Source: Rhizophagus irregularis (lineage: Eukaryota > Glomeromycota > Glomeromycetes > Glomerales > Glomeraceae). Taken from it: a DNA stretch of 64,000 nt. Of this stretch, positions 44,515-56,736 are shown in pieces. Below the pieces are notes generated by a model that saw nothing but the letters and a program-made list of their open reading frames with translations, searched no databases and had not been told where the DNA came from. Every line of letters begins with the position of its first letter. Within the stretch, counting starts at the first letter, position 1. The stretch covers positions 1,364,001 to 1,428,000 of the forward strand of contig NC_089459.1 of NCBI RefSeq assembly GCF_026210795.1, in the 5' to 3' direction. Both the position numbers and the translations under genes were made by a program.

Positions 44515-46177
44515 ATGCTTTCGATATTTGGATGCCCAGTAAAAATTTTTTGTAACAAAGAAACGGTTACAATAAATGTAAGAAATAAAGAAACTAATGA
44601 AAAAATTAAATTGTACGATTACGTTAAAAAAAAATGTCCGTCATTAATTGGAGATAAAGCGTATTATTATCCTACTCCTTGGATTGGAAATGGTCATGTT
44701 CAAACTGCTTATGCCGCTTTCCAGAAATTCGAAGATATTCATTTAATTGATTATGAGAGGTACGAAAGTCAAACCATAAAATTAGTATGTAATTAGAATA
44801 TATAATTTAATTCTTTAGTATAAATTAGAAAAATTGTCTCGACACCTGATGGAGGACAAATTGCTGTTGATTGGACTCCTCCGCTTAGTAAAAAACCATT
44901 TGATGATACTCCAACAATCGTCGTCTTACATGGACTAACCGGAGGTATTATTCAAAAAAAAAAAAGTTTTAGTAATAATAAATTAATTTTTTTTCCAAAA
45001 AAAAATTCTTTTTTAGGAAGTCATGAATCCTATATTAGGTGTATATTAGATATTTTGGTTAATCCACCACATAATTATAGAGCAGTTGTAATTAATTTTC
45101 GCGGATGTGCTGAATCAGATATTACGTCACCAAGACTTTATTCAGCTGCTGCAACTGATGACATTAGATCAGCTATACGTTATATTAGAGAATGCATTCC
45201 CGATGCTCCGTTATTAGGTATCGGATTTAGTATGGGTGCAAATATTTTAGTTAAGGTATTTTATTATTTCAATTAAATATTTTTTTTTTAGTTTTAAGTT
45301 TTTTTTATTTCTTTTATATAGTATCTTGGGGAAGAAGGAGAAAATACTCCTTTGTCTGCCGCAGCTTCGATTGCGAATCCCTTTGATCTTGTCAAGTTTG
45401 TATCATCTATTTCAATAAATTCATTCGTGTTTTTTAAACTTTTAAAGCATGTTTTTTATGAATAAAGTATCAAATTTTTAGTGGAAGTAGAGCATTGGAA
45501 GGAACTTATGCTGGAAAATACATTTATTCACCTGCTATGGCAAGTAATCTTAAAGAAGCACTTGCAAGACATGAACATATGATGAAAAAAGATAAAAGAT
45601 TAGATTTGGAATATGTAAAATCAGTAAGTTACAAAAATTTCTTTTGAGATCAAAATTAATAATTAAGCAATCACTAATAATTTAAATAATTATTAGGCAA
45701 ATACATTAAGAGAATTTGATTCAAGATTAACAACAGTAAGTTTCGGTTATGAAACAGTAGATCATTATTATAAAGATGCAAGTTCATCACAATTTATACC
45801 AAAAATTAAAATACCATTATTATGTTTAAATGCTGAAGATGATCCAATTGCTTCACAACAATGTATTCCTTATAATGAATGCATTTATAATTCAAATATT
45901 ATCTTAGCTACTACTTATTATGGTGGTCATCTTGGCTGGTTTACTGGTTTGTGGAAACCAACTAGATGGTGTATTAAACCATTATCTGAATGGTGTATTG
46001 CTTTTTTAGAAGTAAGTTAAAAAAACATAAATTTATATTTACATTACGATTATTTTTTACTTACAATTTTTTTTTTAGATTTATGGAAATTCTAATAATA
46101 ACAATTCTTTAAAACAATCAGATGATGAAGAAAGTAATTCTTCAAGTGAAGTAGAAACTGTTGTTGATGATAATTAA
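44515..46177 (+). CDS. YheT/ABHD1-3 family alpha/beta hydrolase, seven exons
   Basis: Exons: 44515-44759, 44829-44944, 45017-45255, 45322-45395, 45482-45623, 45697-46011, 46079-46177, giving 409 residues with all phases consistent. The catalytic triad is visible: nucleophile in GFSMGAN (G-x-S-x-G), Asp in LNAEDDPIA, and His in YYGGHLGW. The VVLHGLTGG strand-loop forms the oxyanion region, and VINFRGCAES is typical of the family. The entry motif YPTPWIGNGHVQT is the family signature. Yeast members (Eht1, Eeb1) make and hydrolyse medium-chain fatty acid ethyl esters; mammalian ABHD3 is a phospholipase. The substrate here is unknown. The Asn/Ser/acidic C-terminal tail is low complexity. For intron 1, the donor at 44760 was preferred over one at 44785 because only it keeps the frame. 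Confidence 0.88.
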
Positions 46178-48786
46178 AAACTTAAAAAAGATATTTTTTT
46201 AAAAAAAATTTTAATTTATAATTTTTAGTTTATAATTTTATAAAAAATAATAATGATTTTTATAAATTATAATAAATATTAAGTAATCATTAATATTAAA
46301 GTAAAAATTAAAATCCTAATTAATTAATTTATTTATTTTCAATAGTTATTATTTATAAGATATTTATAATTATAATCTATAGTATATTATAATTATTATA
46401 TTAAAACATTAAATATAAATTATTATTTATTTTCAGATAATTTAAAAGTTTTTTGGCTATTTATTTACATTTAATAAAAGTAATTTATTTGATATAAAGT
46501 AGTTAAACTGAAAAATATTTAACTTAGTATAATTCAATTTACTGAATTAAATTATTAATCTAAATTATAATTTAATTTATTTAAAAAATAAATTAACCAG
46601 TTCAGTTAAATTTAAATATGATTATCCTTATATATATTAAAATTTTATTATAATTAATATATTTAAATTTTAAAAAATTTAGTTTTTTTTATAGTTTATC
46701 TTTAAAAGAAGTAGCTTTATTAAAATTCAATTTTATATAAAATATAAAATATTTTATATTGAATCTTTCCATTTATTTTCTATAAATATAAAAATTAAAA
46801 TTTTTTTATATATTAAAATTAAAATATTACTTAAGTTTATTACTAATAGTAATTATTACTATTAATAATTAATTTTAGTTATTAAAATAATTTGAATAGC
46901 ATGTATAGTATTACCTATATTACCTGTTAGCTTAACTATATCATATGTAACAAAATTAGCTAACCAACATATCTGTTATAAAATAGTTAATTATTAATAA
47001 TTAGTAAAATAAAAATTTTTTAAATTAGTAATAATCTTATTAAAAAAGATTACATATTAAATGAAGATAACAAATTGAAACATAATAATTCAGATAAAGA
47101 TAATGAATCAAATGGAAACAACAAATTAGAAAATAATTCTAAATTTTTTGAAAATTATTCATAACCTTTTTTTGAATTATTTTAAGAACCAGATATTTTG
47201 ATAAATTTGGAAACTCAATATACTGTATATATATATTAACTGAATATTTTATAATAGCAAAAGTTTCATTTTGTCAAAATCTACTTCTTATTTATTATAT
47301 AATTTATAGTATTTCATATACATTATAAACTATAAAATCAATTTTTTAAATTGAAAATATTTTTAAGTAGTAGAAAAATTTTCAATAATATAACTTACTT
47401 CTTTTAGTTTTATAAATTTTAAAAGAAATTTAATTGTTATCTTATAATAAAATCTATAAAAACTTATTAATTTGTGCAATATTTACTTTTATTTTCAATC
47501 ATATTTTTTTTCAGTAATAAATCTTATTTAATATTATTACTAATTAAAATATACCTTAATATACACTTTTAAGATAATAGATTAACTTGCTAGTTTTTGT
47601 TAATATTTTGTTATTTAAAGTATTTAATTGAATTTATCATTAATATCTTTAGTATTTTAAATAGTTATTCATTATTCTAAATTTCAGAATCTTTAATTAT
47701 TTGTTAATTACTTTTAAAATATTTGATAAAACTTCTTTTATTAATTCATATTAATTCTTTATTTAAGAATAAATTAGTATTTCTTTACATTTATTATAAT
47801 AATAAAGTATTTTATATGATTTTTTGACTGAATAATTGATTAAATAGTAACTTAAAGCAAGCAAATAGTTGTAACATTTTTATCAAATACATTAGATATT
47901 AATCTTTTTTATTTTATATTGCTAATATTTTTGATTAATTTTTGAAGTTTATTTTATAATTATTGTATTTATAAACTATTAACTTAAATAAATTATTATC
48001 AATTTAAAATGATTTATCAAATTTTCCATTAACTTTAATTGATTTATTGAATTTTTCATCAACTTTAAGTATTTAAATAATTTGTCAAATACTAAAAATT
48101 TTGATTAATTTTTGAAGTTTAATTTAATAGGTATTTTATAATTATTATAATAAAGTTTTGAAGAGATATATTTATAAATTATTAACTTGAATAAATTATT
48201 ACCAACTTTAATTAATTTATTAAATATCCATTAACTTTAATGATTTATTAAATATTTAAATTTCTCATCAATTTAAATAATTTATTAAATGTTTAAATTT
48301 TCATCAATTTTAATGATTATTAATTTTAATAAAATAATTTATTAAAATTTCATATTAAATTTATATAATTTATTGAAATTTATTATTAATGTAAATAATT
48401 TATTGATATTCCTTATTAATTTAAAATAATTTAAAACAATTTATATTAACTTAAAATAATGTTTCATATAAATCAAATTTTTTCTTTGAAATTTGATTTG
48501 ATTTAGATTTGATTCAGACTTGATTCAAATTTCAAAAAATATTATCTCAAGTATCTAGTAATCTGATAGCTTTTATTACTCTAATTAAAATAAAAAAAAT
48601 TGTTGAAATTAGACTACTAGATTAAAAATTATTTGCAAAAAATATTTTATTTTTTAAAATTAATCAAAGTCATATTATATTATAAATTAATTTATATGAA
48701 ACATTAATTTAAAATTAATGAACTTCAGAAAATACTTATAAAATATTATATGATCAAATTTTAAATTATAAAATAAACTATTTTTA
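46178..48786. other. AT-rich desert, no gene seen
   Basis: About 2.6 kb of very AT-rich DNA. A stretch at 47045-47165 reads as Asn/Lys/Asp-rich low-complexity coding sequence and could be an old exon remnant. Repeated short phrases such as AATTTATTAAAT and CATCAACTTTAA (about 48000-48320) suggest decayed local duplications. Confidence 0.5.
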
Positions 48787-48802
48787 TTTAAAGTTTAATT
48801 TT

Positions 48803-49571
48803 TTTTTTTTTTTTTTTAATACTTTATTATAGATGCGATCATGCCCTATTATAATCACGCTTACTTACATATATAAACTTACAAAATATAAGATAAACAA
48901 ATACATATAAGAATTAAGCATTATGAAACAAGACTACTTTTCATAAAGAACAAGTCGACCTGTCACCTAAACGATCACATCATTGTTAAAAACCATGATG
49001 CGACCTCAAATTCAAAGGTGACTATCATGATCTACCTAAAAATTTGCCCAATGACCGCCTCGATGGAATGCCAAATCATTCCATTTATTCCAATTACTTT
49101 CTAACATCTTACAGCCAACATCTTTAACACCCACTTCAATGCGTTTACTATGTGACTTAGCTTTTTTATTTTTACCACTAATACCATACCGCTTTTCTTC
49201 CTTTATTTGTAACTCATTCCTTGGTTCCCAAATAAGCACTTTGAATTCTAATAAAACTCTCCCAGTTATTTGTTTCAGTACCTTATACAACAATTTTTCT
49301 TCAGTTATTTTATAGCACCTTAATAATTCTATTAACTGACAACTGACTTGATTTTTCATTAAAAATGTAAAATCATATAAACATCCAATATCCCACATAC
49401 CTAGCTCATTAATTTTACCTTTTAATTCTTGTATATCTATATCATTGCTTAAATACTCCTGTATAATTTTAGCTAAAAAATTTTTAATCCTACACATTAT
49501 AAATAACGTGCATGTATGATTCTTTCTTCATTAAAAAAGCTGTATGTACATACTATCGAATACAGAATGAT
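48803..49571 (-). mobile_element. 5'-truncated LINE, minus strand, with poly(A) and 16-bp TSD
   Basis: The flanks TTTAAAGTTTAATTTT at 48787-48802 and 49572-49587 match exactly. The poly(T) run next to the left flank (to about 48817) is the poly(A) tail read on the other strand. The insert holds the last part of LINE ORF2 and a 3' UTR with GGTGACAGGTCGAC, related to the 33639-34523 copy (GGTGACAGGTCAGT). Truncation, tail and duplication together are diagnostic of target-primed retrotransposition. Confidence 0.88.
49036..49497 (-). pseudogene. LINE ORF2 C-terminal fragment
   Basis: An open frame of 153 codons, with KVLIWEPRNELQ matching the FIWEYRNVKL and EIWLCRNVLF segments of the other LINEs in the window. 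It ends HRGGHWANF. No reverse transcriptase or RNase H remains because of 5' truncation. The apparent Met start is internal to the original protein. Confidence 0.75.
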
Positions 49572-49587
49572 TTTAAAGTTTAATTTT

Positions 49588-50189
49588 ATTTCATATTTCT
49601 TGTATTTATAAATTTTCTTAAATTTTATATATTAAAGAATACAAAAAATATTAAAAAAATTAAAGATGAAAAGGATTCTTTTTAATTTAGTAATATTTCC
49701 TAATAATTTAAATAAAAATAATCTATCAAATACTTTATTTAAAACAGATCAGTTAATATTAATAGAAATATTTAATTTTAGAAAATTATGATTTATCGCA
49801 TATGCGATTTATCGCTATACCCCATTTGTCATGTAATGTAAAATAAACTATAATCACATGAATTATACTTTAATAAACTTTTGTAGATCAGTATTTTCCA
49901 CAGCTTTTCTCTCTCTCTCAAAATGTTTTCATTTTAGCTATTTCTTTCATTAATATTTGAACATATAACCATTTTTTCGCTAATATTGAATATAAACATG
50001 CCTTTTTTCATTAATATCGAATGTAAACTACTTTATTTACTACTTTATGGAAAATATGAAAGAAGAGTCAAGCAAAGACACTCAAAACTCAGAATTTACA
50101 TATAGTACATATAGGTTAAGTGTTGCAGTTAAAGTTGCTGATTATATTTCGATTAAAAAAGATTAGGTGCTGGTGTTGCTAGGTTTAGC
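49588..50189. other. Intergenic, no gene seen
   Basis: AT-rich; contains a TTATCGCATATGCGATTTATCGC palindromic area (about 49794-49817, two overlapping short motifs) and a CTCTCTCTC run near 49910. No supported gene. Confidence 0.4.
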
Positions 50190-50431
50190 AAGGTTACTTG
50201 CCGAAACCTAGGGGTTTAGGCAAGATGGCGTTTCACCAAAAAGTGAAATTCTGCCAAAACTATATTAAAGTTATATTAAAAAACGGGCGAAACTTTGGAG
50301 AAAGGCGAAACTGCCGAAACTTATTATAAATGCCGAAACTGCCAAAACTCTGCCGAAACTATAATAAATCTATAGTAAAATTTTGACGAAACTAATCGTA
50401 GGATTTTGAAGAGGTTTAGACAAGCAACCTT
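50190..50431. mobile_element. MITE copy C (same family as 1467-1710)
   Basis: AAGGTTACTTGCC at the left and GACAAGCAACCTT at the right, with the body matching copies A and B throughout. Target duplication not clean. It lies just upstream of a decayed coding remnant. Confidence 0.8.
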
Positions 50432-50496
50432 AGATTAGTTAGTTAGTATTAGAAATGTGAATTTATAATTTACTAATCATTTATATTTATTTTTTA

Positions 50497-50772
50497 GATG
50501 ATTGCAGTAATATAAGTAATGAAACCATCTTGTCTTATGAGAATAACCATATATTGTTGTATTCAGGAAGGAAGAATGAAATAAGTGATAAAGAAAATGT
50601 TGATTCTTTGATGCTGATATTGTGAAATCTGAAGAAAAAATGTGGTAAAGGATGACCACTGAGTACTAAAAGGTTCAAGTCATCCACTGAGGCTACTAAA
50701 CTTAGTCAAGAAATCATTGACTTTACAGAAAATATGGGAAGGTTGGCTACTATCAAAAAAAATTGCAAGGTA
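50497..50772 (+). pseudogene. Decayed 3' end of a protein gene, possibly MULE/FAR1-like
   Basis: Across several stops and shifts the plus strand reads LSTKRFKSSTEATKLSQEI, then a stretch resembling GKVGYYQKNC. This recalls the basic linker plus zinc knuckle found at the C-terminus of MULE-type transposases and derived proteins. The evidence is a short, broken match judged by eye. Confidence 0.35.
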
Positions 50773-51142
50773 CATAACTAGAAATAAAAAATTTAACATC
50801 CGTATATAATAGTTGGTCAGGAATAATTAATTAGAATGTATGAATAGAAAGAATATATCAATAGAAAAAATGTATTAATAAAAAGAATATATCAATAAAA
50901 AATATGTTAATAGAATACATTATGTTAATAATTAATTTGTATAGTTATTGCTTAACTTTAATAATAATAACGATAAACTAATCACATGATAATAGTCTAA
51001 ACATGTGACATTTGAGGACTAGCGATATATCGCCGTTGCGATAAAAAAAAATCCTTAATTTTAAATTTTTTAAATAAAAATTTTAGAATAAATTAAATTA
51101 GATTATTATTTTAATAAAAAATATTAAAAAAGTTAATTTATA
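50773..51142. other. Intergenic, no gene seen
   Basis: Contains AGAATATATCAATAGAAAAAA-type short tandem repeats (about 50846-50930) and AT-rich sequence. Confidence 0.45.
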
Positions 51143-51945
51143 CACTCCCCTACAATAAATTAACGGATTTGACAAAATTTACATAGCAATTTTCACGTTG
51201 CATATAAATTTACGAATTTTTAATAAAATCCAGCCAGAATTTTTTTATTTGAAAGTTGATTGTAAATAGTTTTAATGTATCAAAATAAATAAATATGATT
51301 AATTATAAATATAAAAAAGTTTTCTCATTGCAAAATAATATAAAAAATTATGAAATTTTCACTTTTTTTCAGCAATGGGTTAACTCTTTAAAATTTTAGA
51401 AAATTTTCTTTATTTTTTAATACATGAAAGCTACAATTGATTGGCTTTTAAATAAAAAAAATTTGACTGAATTTTATTGAGAATTCATAAAGTTTCATAT
51501 AGCCTGAAAATCAACAATTTTACTAGTAAATCTTATAAAAATTTGTAATTACATAGTAAAATTAACAATAATTGACAAATTTTAGTCTATATGAAACTTA
51601 ATGAATTCTCTACAAAATTTAGTTAAAATTTTTTTATTTGAAAGCCAATCAATTGTAGCTTTAAAATTTTAGAAAATTTTCTTTATTTTTTAATACATGA
51701 AAGAGTTGACCCATTGCTGAAAAAAAGTGAGAATTTCATAATTTTTTATATTATTTTGCAATGAGAAAACTTTTTTATATTTATAATTAATCATATTTAT
51801 TTATTTTGATACATCAAAACTATCTATGATCAGCTTTTAAATAAAAAAATTCTGGCTGAATTTTATTAAAAATTCGTAAACTTATATGCAACGTGAAAAT
51901 TACTATGCAAATTTTGTCAAATCCGGTAATTTATTGTAGGCAGTG
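51143..51945. mobile_element. Long foldback element (803 bp), TA-flanked, Tc1/mariner-like
   Basis: The left end CACTCCCCTACAATAAATTA and the right end, in reverse CACTGCCTACAATAAATTAC, are flanked by TA (51141-51142, 51946-51947). The similarity runs inward for nearly 400 bp on each arm, so the entire element folds into one giant hairpin. The centre is near 51545. No coding capacity. The two arms have diverged by scattered substitutions. Confidence 0.85.
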
Positions 51946-51985
51946 TATATAAAGGTTTAAAATTTGAATGCACTTGTATTTAAAC

Positions 51986-52091
51986 GCATTCCCCTTTTTT
52001 GGAAATTTTTAAATAGTAAATTTGTTGATCATTTATAATCACATTATGATCAGCAAATTTACTATTTAATAATTTCCAAAAAGGAATATGT
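51986..52091. repeat. Perfect-class hairpin, arms about 45 bp
   Basis: CATTCC...AAATAGTAAATTTGTTGATCAT is answered by ATGATCAGCAAATTTACTATTT...GGAATATG, separated by about 13 bp. Probably a tiny foldback element next to the 51143-51945 element. Confidence 0.75.
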
Positions 52092-52157
52092 TTATGTTAC
52101 ACTATGTATAAAATATTATTATTATATATATAATTAAAAATTGAGTGAATTTATTTA

Positions 52158-52293
52158 CCGCACCCTGCATTACAACGCATCCTTCCTTTTTGTAAATTGT
52201 TTATGTTGATCTTTAGTTTATACACCGCACTCCCCCTTAAAATGGCAAATGATAAACATACAAATATATATAAATTTGTAACGCAGGGTGCGG
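52158..52293. mobile_element. Mini inverted-repeat element (about 136 bp)
   Basis: CCGCACCCTGCATTACAA at the left and TTGTAACGCAGGGTGCGG at the right are inverted repeats flanked by TA/TA within TTTA...TAAA. No coding capacity. Confidence 0.6.
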
Positions 52294-54102
52294 TAAATAC
52301 ATTATTTCTTAAAAATTTATATAATTAAAAATATTTTATTAAATACAATTTTAAAATATGATTTATAATGAACAATATATTATAAAATTAAATTAAATAT
52401 AATTATAAATAAATTAAATAATATTCAATTAATAAAGGAAATTAGCAAATTAAAAAAAATATGATTTTTTTCATTACAAGTATTTAAAAATTAAATATAT
52501 AAATATTTTTAACTCTGCTAAACAATTTTCTATTAATAAAATTCATTATTAAAGTACTAAAATTTAGAGTTCTAAAGGTTTTGAAAAATTCAAATCAGAT
52601 TACTGAAATGATAATCTAATTTAATTTGTTCTAAAATTTTTATTTAAAAAATTTAAAATTAAATATTTCTATTAATATTAACTGTTCTGTTTAAAATAAA
52701 GTAAATAATAGGGCAACTTGTAGATCATTTTTATTTAAATTATTAGGAAGTATTAGATTAAAAAGAATCCTTTTCATTTATTTTAAACTAAAAAAAAAGT
52801 ATAAAATTTGGTGATTTTTCTTTTAGTTAGGTTTAATAATTTAAATCATAATTAAATTTAATAAAGGATGTTTATATTTTAACAAAAGTAAATTATTAAA
52901 TATAAAGAAAATTGGTGAAATAATACAGAGATGTTTACTTATATAATATAGCCTGTAATTCACTTAGAAAATTTAAATCTTAATTTTTTTTACTAAAGTT
53001 TACAAATTACAATGACTACCTTCTCTAGTTTTTACTCTTTGTTTTAATTAAAATAATAAATAGTTATTTAATACTAAATGATTTTTCTAAAAAAAATACA
53101 AAGATGAGTTATAAATAATTCGTGCTATAATGAATTTAAAACTAATGTATTCTTCTGCTATATTAATCTATATTTCCTATATTTATACTTACGTAAAGAT
53201 AAGTGATATTTACAAAAGTATTTAACTTATAAAAATAATTATGCCCTATGTTATCATCAGTAAAGATAAATTTTATTTACATTAATGCCATATACATGTA
53301 GAATTTGTCCCCGAAAGTTCTGATTTACAATATTATTAAACTTGGTGAAGGCACTTGCTAATTATTTTGAACTAAATTATTTCATCATTATTAGTGTTTC
53401 TTAAAGTCATAAGCTGCGAGAATAGAATTATCGTAATATCGTAATTAATATTCATAGCAAATAATGCAAATTTGATTAATAAATATTTTCCAAAATGATT
53501 CCCATTAAATAAAGAGTCTACTATTCCGTATAGTTATGAACGGAGGGGTGTTTAATATATTGTACAATTCTTTCCAGACCAATATGACTATAGTTGTTTG
53601 CTTAAAGATAAAAGAAGAAAAAACATTTATTTAGAAAACTAATAAAATATTAAACGGAATAATGGTACAATGATATATGGTCAATAAACAAATAAGAAAT
53701 CAATGATATGCTGTGATATAAATTGGGAAAATTAAAATGTGCATAATATATATAAGTAAAGTCGGTAAAAGTAACTCACAACAACAAAGATCGATATCCA
53801 TTGATACCATCACGTTCTTTAGATGTCAAAGTCCTTAGTTGTCTGCTATCATATAATGAATGATACTAATCGTAATTTAAATAATCGACTAATAATTGAC
53901 TAACCATCGAGTTGGTTCTCACTATCAACGAAATTGAGTAATTTCCATTTCATAATATTAATAAAAGCCCATGATATCCAAACCCTTGTTACCCTATTCA
54001 TATTCCAGAAATCATTGGGTTACAAGTTGGCATTTAGTTATCAAATCTTCCTATGAGGAAAAAAATAAAGTTCATATCAGCAACGAACCTTATGATATCT
54101 CG
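52294..54102. other. Intergenic, no gene seen
   Basis: AT-rich to about 53500; from there the composition approaches that of the gene-rich right end. The last part should hold the 3' UTR of the F-box gene. Confidence 0.5.
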
Positions 54103-55677
54103 TTAATCATCGCGTAGACAACGCCTTTGATAAAACTTTAAATGACTCTCCTCGGGAGCATTAACTTCTGGTATAACTTTTCTAACTTTTTCAAAAGATT
54201 CCATCCTAGTATATACCGCACGATATACACCAAGATGTCGTAAAGTTTTCCCCAAATACTGTACTATGAGCTCCAAATATTCGTCGGTGATGCATTCACA
54301 TCCAGAAAGAGTCAGCCAGGTCAATGGTGCCTTACAATGTTCCAAAAATGATTCAAAAGCGGTCGTTGTAAACTGCCATTCAGATGAAATACTAAGTCTC
54401 CGAAGACTACTGGGTATTGATTGTCCTATCGCAGGTAAGAATTTTTCAGCATCCAGACTTGCACCATATATAGACAGACTTTCAAGCTGCTGTGAATTGC
54501 TTAAAAGCGAGCAGATAGCAGATATCTCTATGGTACCATGAATTTGATTTGATTCAAATTTGGTGATATTCGGACAATGACTTACAAGAGCTTCAATAAC
54601 TTGTACTAAATATTCGGAACTTTGTGTGGAACATAAAATAACTTCTCGCAAACTTATGTTAGCATTACTAGCCAATGCCGATACAATATCAACGGGAAGA
54701 TCAGAATTTGATATATTAAGATGTGATAATCGAGATAATGATGAAGTGATCAATGGAGCGCACATCTCACTTGTTAATCCATCACAACCATCAAATTCTA
54801 ATATTTCCAAATTCTTACAGGCTCCGATTCCATAGAATGGTGGGTGACCTTCAAAACGAACATAACTTAATTTTAAGCGCACTAATGACTTTGCTTGACT
54901 TTCCAAAGCTTGAATGATTCTGCCACCAGTATCATGACCATAATAATCACCATGGAGTTCCAAATCTTGTAAATTATTTTGGGCTTGAATAAAATCAACC
55001 AGGCCTTCTGCTTCAGCTTCAAACTTTTCGATATCCCTACATTGCTTTTCAGTATCCCATTCATATATAGGTAGATACGTCTTTAATTGACACACTCCAT
55101 GACAGATAGAAAATTTTTCAAAATATTTACGTAATCTTTTCCCAGTAAGAGTTAACCGTCGAATATGTGGTAAGCAAGATTCAGCTCCCGGGTAAGAGGT
55201 AATATCATATTTCTCTAGTAAACAAGTAGCATCGCAAGAAAACCGATATATAGCAGGACAGCGACTTATAAAAAGCTTCAGAAGCAACTCTGTTAGTATC
55301 CAGCGTCCTTCTGCTCCAATGCATTCGTCTCTACGAAGGTTACACCACCACCACAGGTGGTGATATAATCCTCCAATGTGGAGAACACGCCGGTATTTAG
55401 AATAATCGAATGTTGGAGGTATCTCAGTTGAAGGTGGAAGATTTAGACCATTATCATTAAGTATTTGTTTTTCTTCGTCACTTAAGCAAGCTATATATAC
55501 TTCAACTAACTGTTTAGACATGTATGCATTGGGACTTCTCCACAAGATTGGCACAACTTCCTGGCACCAATGTCGGTTAACCAAAAGACACGAGTGTAAA
55601 GAAGGTTTATCTTCCTCATTCTCCTCGATACATTCAAATATTTTTCGAAGGCAAAGATTCGGTAAGGAAGAAGCCAT
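54103..55677 (-). CDS. F-box/LRR-type protein, single exon
   Basis: A 524-residue protein from ATG 55677 (MASSLPNLCLRKIFECIEEN). Residues about 4-50 match an F-box: LPNLCLRKIFECI, LHSCLLVNRHWCQEVVPILWRSP. The rest is a series of leucine-rich units (NLQDLELHG, NLEILEFDGC, RLSHLNISNSDL, QLESLSIYGASL, SLRRLSISS, LTWLTLSGC, TLRHLGVYR). F-box proteins link substrates to SCF ubiquitin ligases through Skp1; the LRR part would choose the substrate. Such genes are strongly expanded in Glomeromycotina. No break is seen. Confidence 0.88.
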   Translation of the reverse strand: MASSLPNLCLRKIFECIEENEEDKPSLHSCLLVNRHWCQEVVPILWRSPNAYMSKQLVEVYIACLSDEEKQILNDNGLNLPPSTEIPPTFDYSKYRRVLHIGGLYHHLWWWCNLRRDECIGAEGRWILTELLLKLFISRCPAIYRFSCDATCLLEKYDITSYPGAESCLPHIRRLTLTGKRLRKYFEKFSICHGVCQLKTYLPIYEWDTEKQCRDIEKFEAEAEGLVDFIQAQNNLQDLELHGDYYGHDTGGRIIQALESQAKSLVRLKLSYVRFEGHPPFYGIGACKNLEILEFDGCDGLTSEMCAPLITSSLSRLSHLNISNSDLPVDIVSALASNANISLREVILCSTQSSEYLVQVIEALVSHCPNITKFESNQIHGTIEISAICSLLSNSQQLESLSIYGASLDAEKFLPAIGQSIPSSLRRLSISSEWQFTTTAFESFLEHCKAPLTWLTLSGCECITDEYLELIVQYLGKTLRHLGVYRAVYTRMESFEKVRKVIPEVNAPEESHLKFYQRRCLRDD

Positions 55678-55943
55678 TTCTATCACTCGTTAATTCAATC
55701 AAGAGAATGAAACCGGTAATCCTGCGAAAAAAATGTGGTCTGTCTCTATTTTAACGGCGCGTCATTTGATTGGGTTATTGCCAAATTCAGTATTTTGTGA
55801 TTATATCATATGACTCTTAACGTTTTATCCATCCAAATTTGGTATGATTTGCTGGATATTAAAGATCGAGATTTCAAAGCTCGACTTCGTTCACCTTTGA
55901 CGCCCTTTTTTTAATTAGCTATTTCGGGATCTTTTATATACCA
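55678..55943. promoter_or_regulatory. Divergent promoter between F-box gene and MED11
   Basis: 266 bp separates the two start codons. It contains ATTGGGTTATTGCC (an inverted CCAAT-type box near 55771) and a GGCGCGTCA patch at about 55755. Both genes probably share this region. Confidence 0.5.
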
Positions 55944-56736
55944 ATGAACCAAAATGGTAATTTGATGAATTAATAAAGCTTTTAATAGATCATTTTGATT
56001 TTTATAATCTTTATTAAAATAGAGAATACGAGAAATGTTGGGCATTTGAGTGCAGAGCGCATTCGAAATCTTGAAGTCATTGAAAAGGTATCCAACTTAC
56101 CTCTATTTTACAAAAATTTTTTTCCAATCCGGATATATTTGGAATCATTATTTTTTTATTTTATTATATTACACATTTACACTCCTAAATTATATATATT
56201 CTTATACTTTAACAGATGATCGTTGAACTAATGGATACGGCAGCTGAAGCGATTATGGGTTTGGCATTGGACGGACATATCAGCAACAACGATGAAGAGA
56301 CATCAAAAACAGAGCTCACGGTAAAAAAGCGAAGCCCCGAAGAACAGATCGAGATTTTTCAAAATTTGACAAAAAAATTTAATGATTTAATAGATGTAGG
56401 CAAATATATTGTAGTTCTATTTGTTCCGGGTTAAAATTCTAAATTTAATGTTTTCTTTATTTTATCTGTGTTTCTCATAACATATCTTAATATTAAAAGA
56501 ATATACAAGTTGGATTACGTCTTCAATTTCGCCAAATGCGAAATATGGGAATAACATCGGGAGATATTCCAATCAGGACAGTTACTTATGGTGAAGCCAA
56601 AGAATATGAAACTTGGATGAACGCGGCAAAAATTTTAAGGAAGGAACTTGAGAAGATTATGGACATCGGAACCGCTGCTGGAGGGTTACAAGATATGAAA
56701 AATGATAATATGGAAAATATGGAAATTGACGAATAG
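55944..56736 (+). CDS. MED11: Mediator complex subunit 11, exons 55944-55956, 56023-56087, 56216-56395, 56500-56736
   Basis: Four exons give 164 residues with continuous frame. The first exon is only 13 nt (ATGAACCAAAATG). The motif ERIRNLEVIEK followed by VELMDTAAEAIM matches the N-terminal helix of MED11 (human ERLRALEDIEREI), and the C-terminal helices cover QVGLRLQFRQM and YETWMNAAKILRKELEKIM. MED11 pairs with MED22 in the Mediator head module, which links transcription factors to RNA polymerase II and TFIIH. The acidic tail MENMEIDE is extra. The last exon was started at 56500 because this alone keeps frame after GAT 56393-56395. Confidence 0.82.

Noticed and set aside
44785-44818. Alternative first intron of the YheT-like gene (donor at 44785)
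   Set aside because: Neither nearby acceptor restores the frame; the donor at 44760 joined to 44829 does and gives the family-typical sequence.
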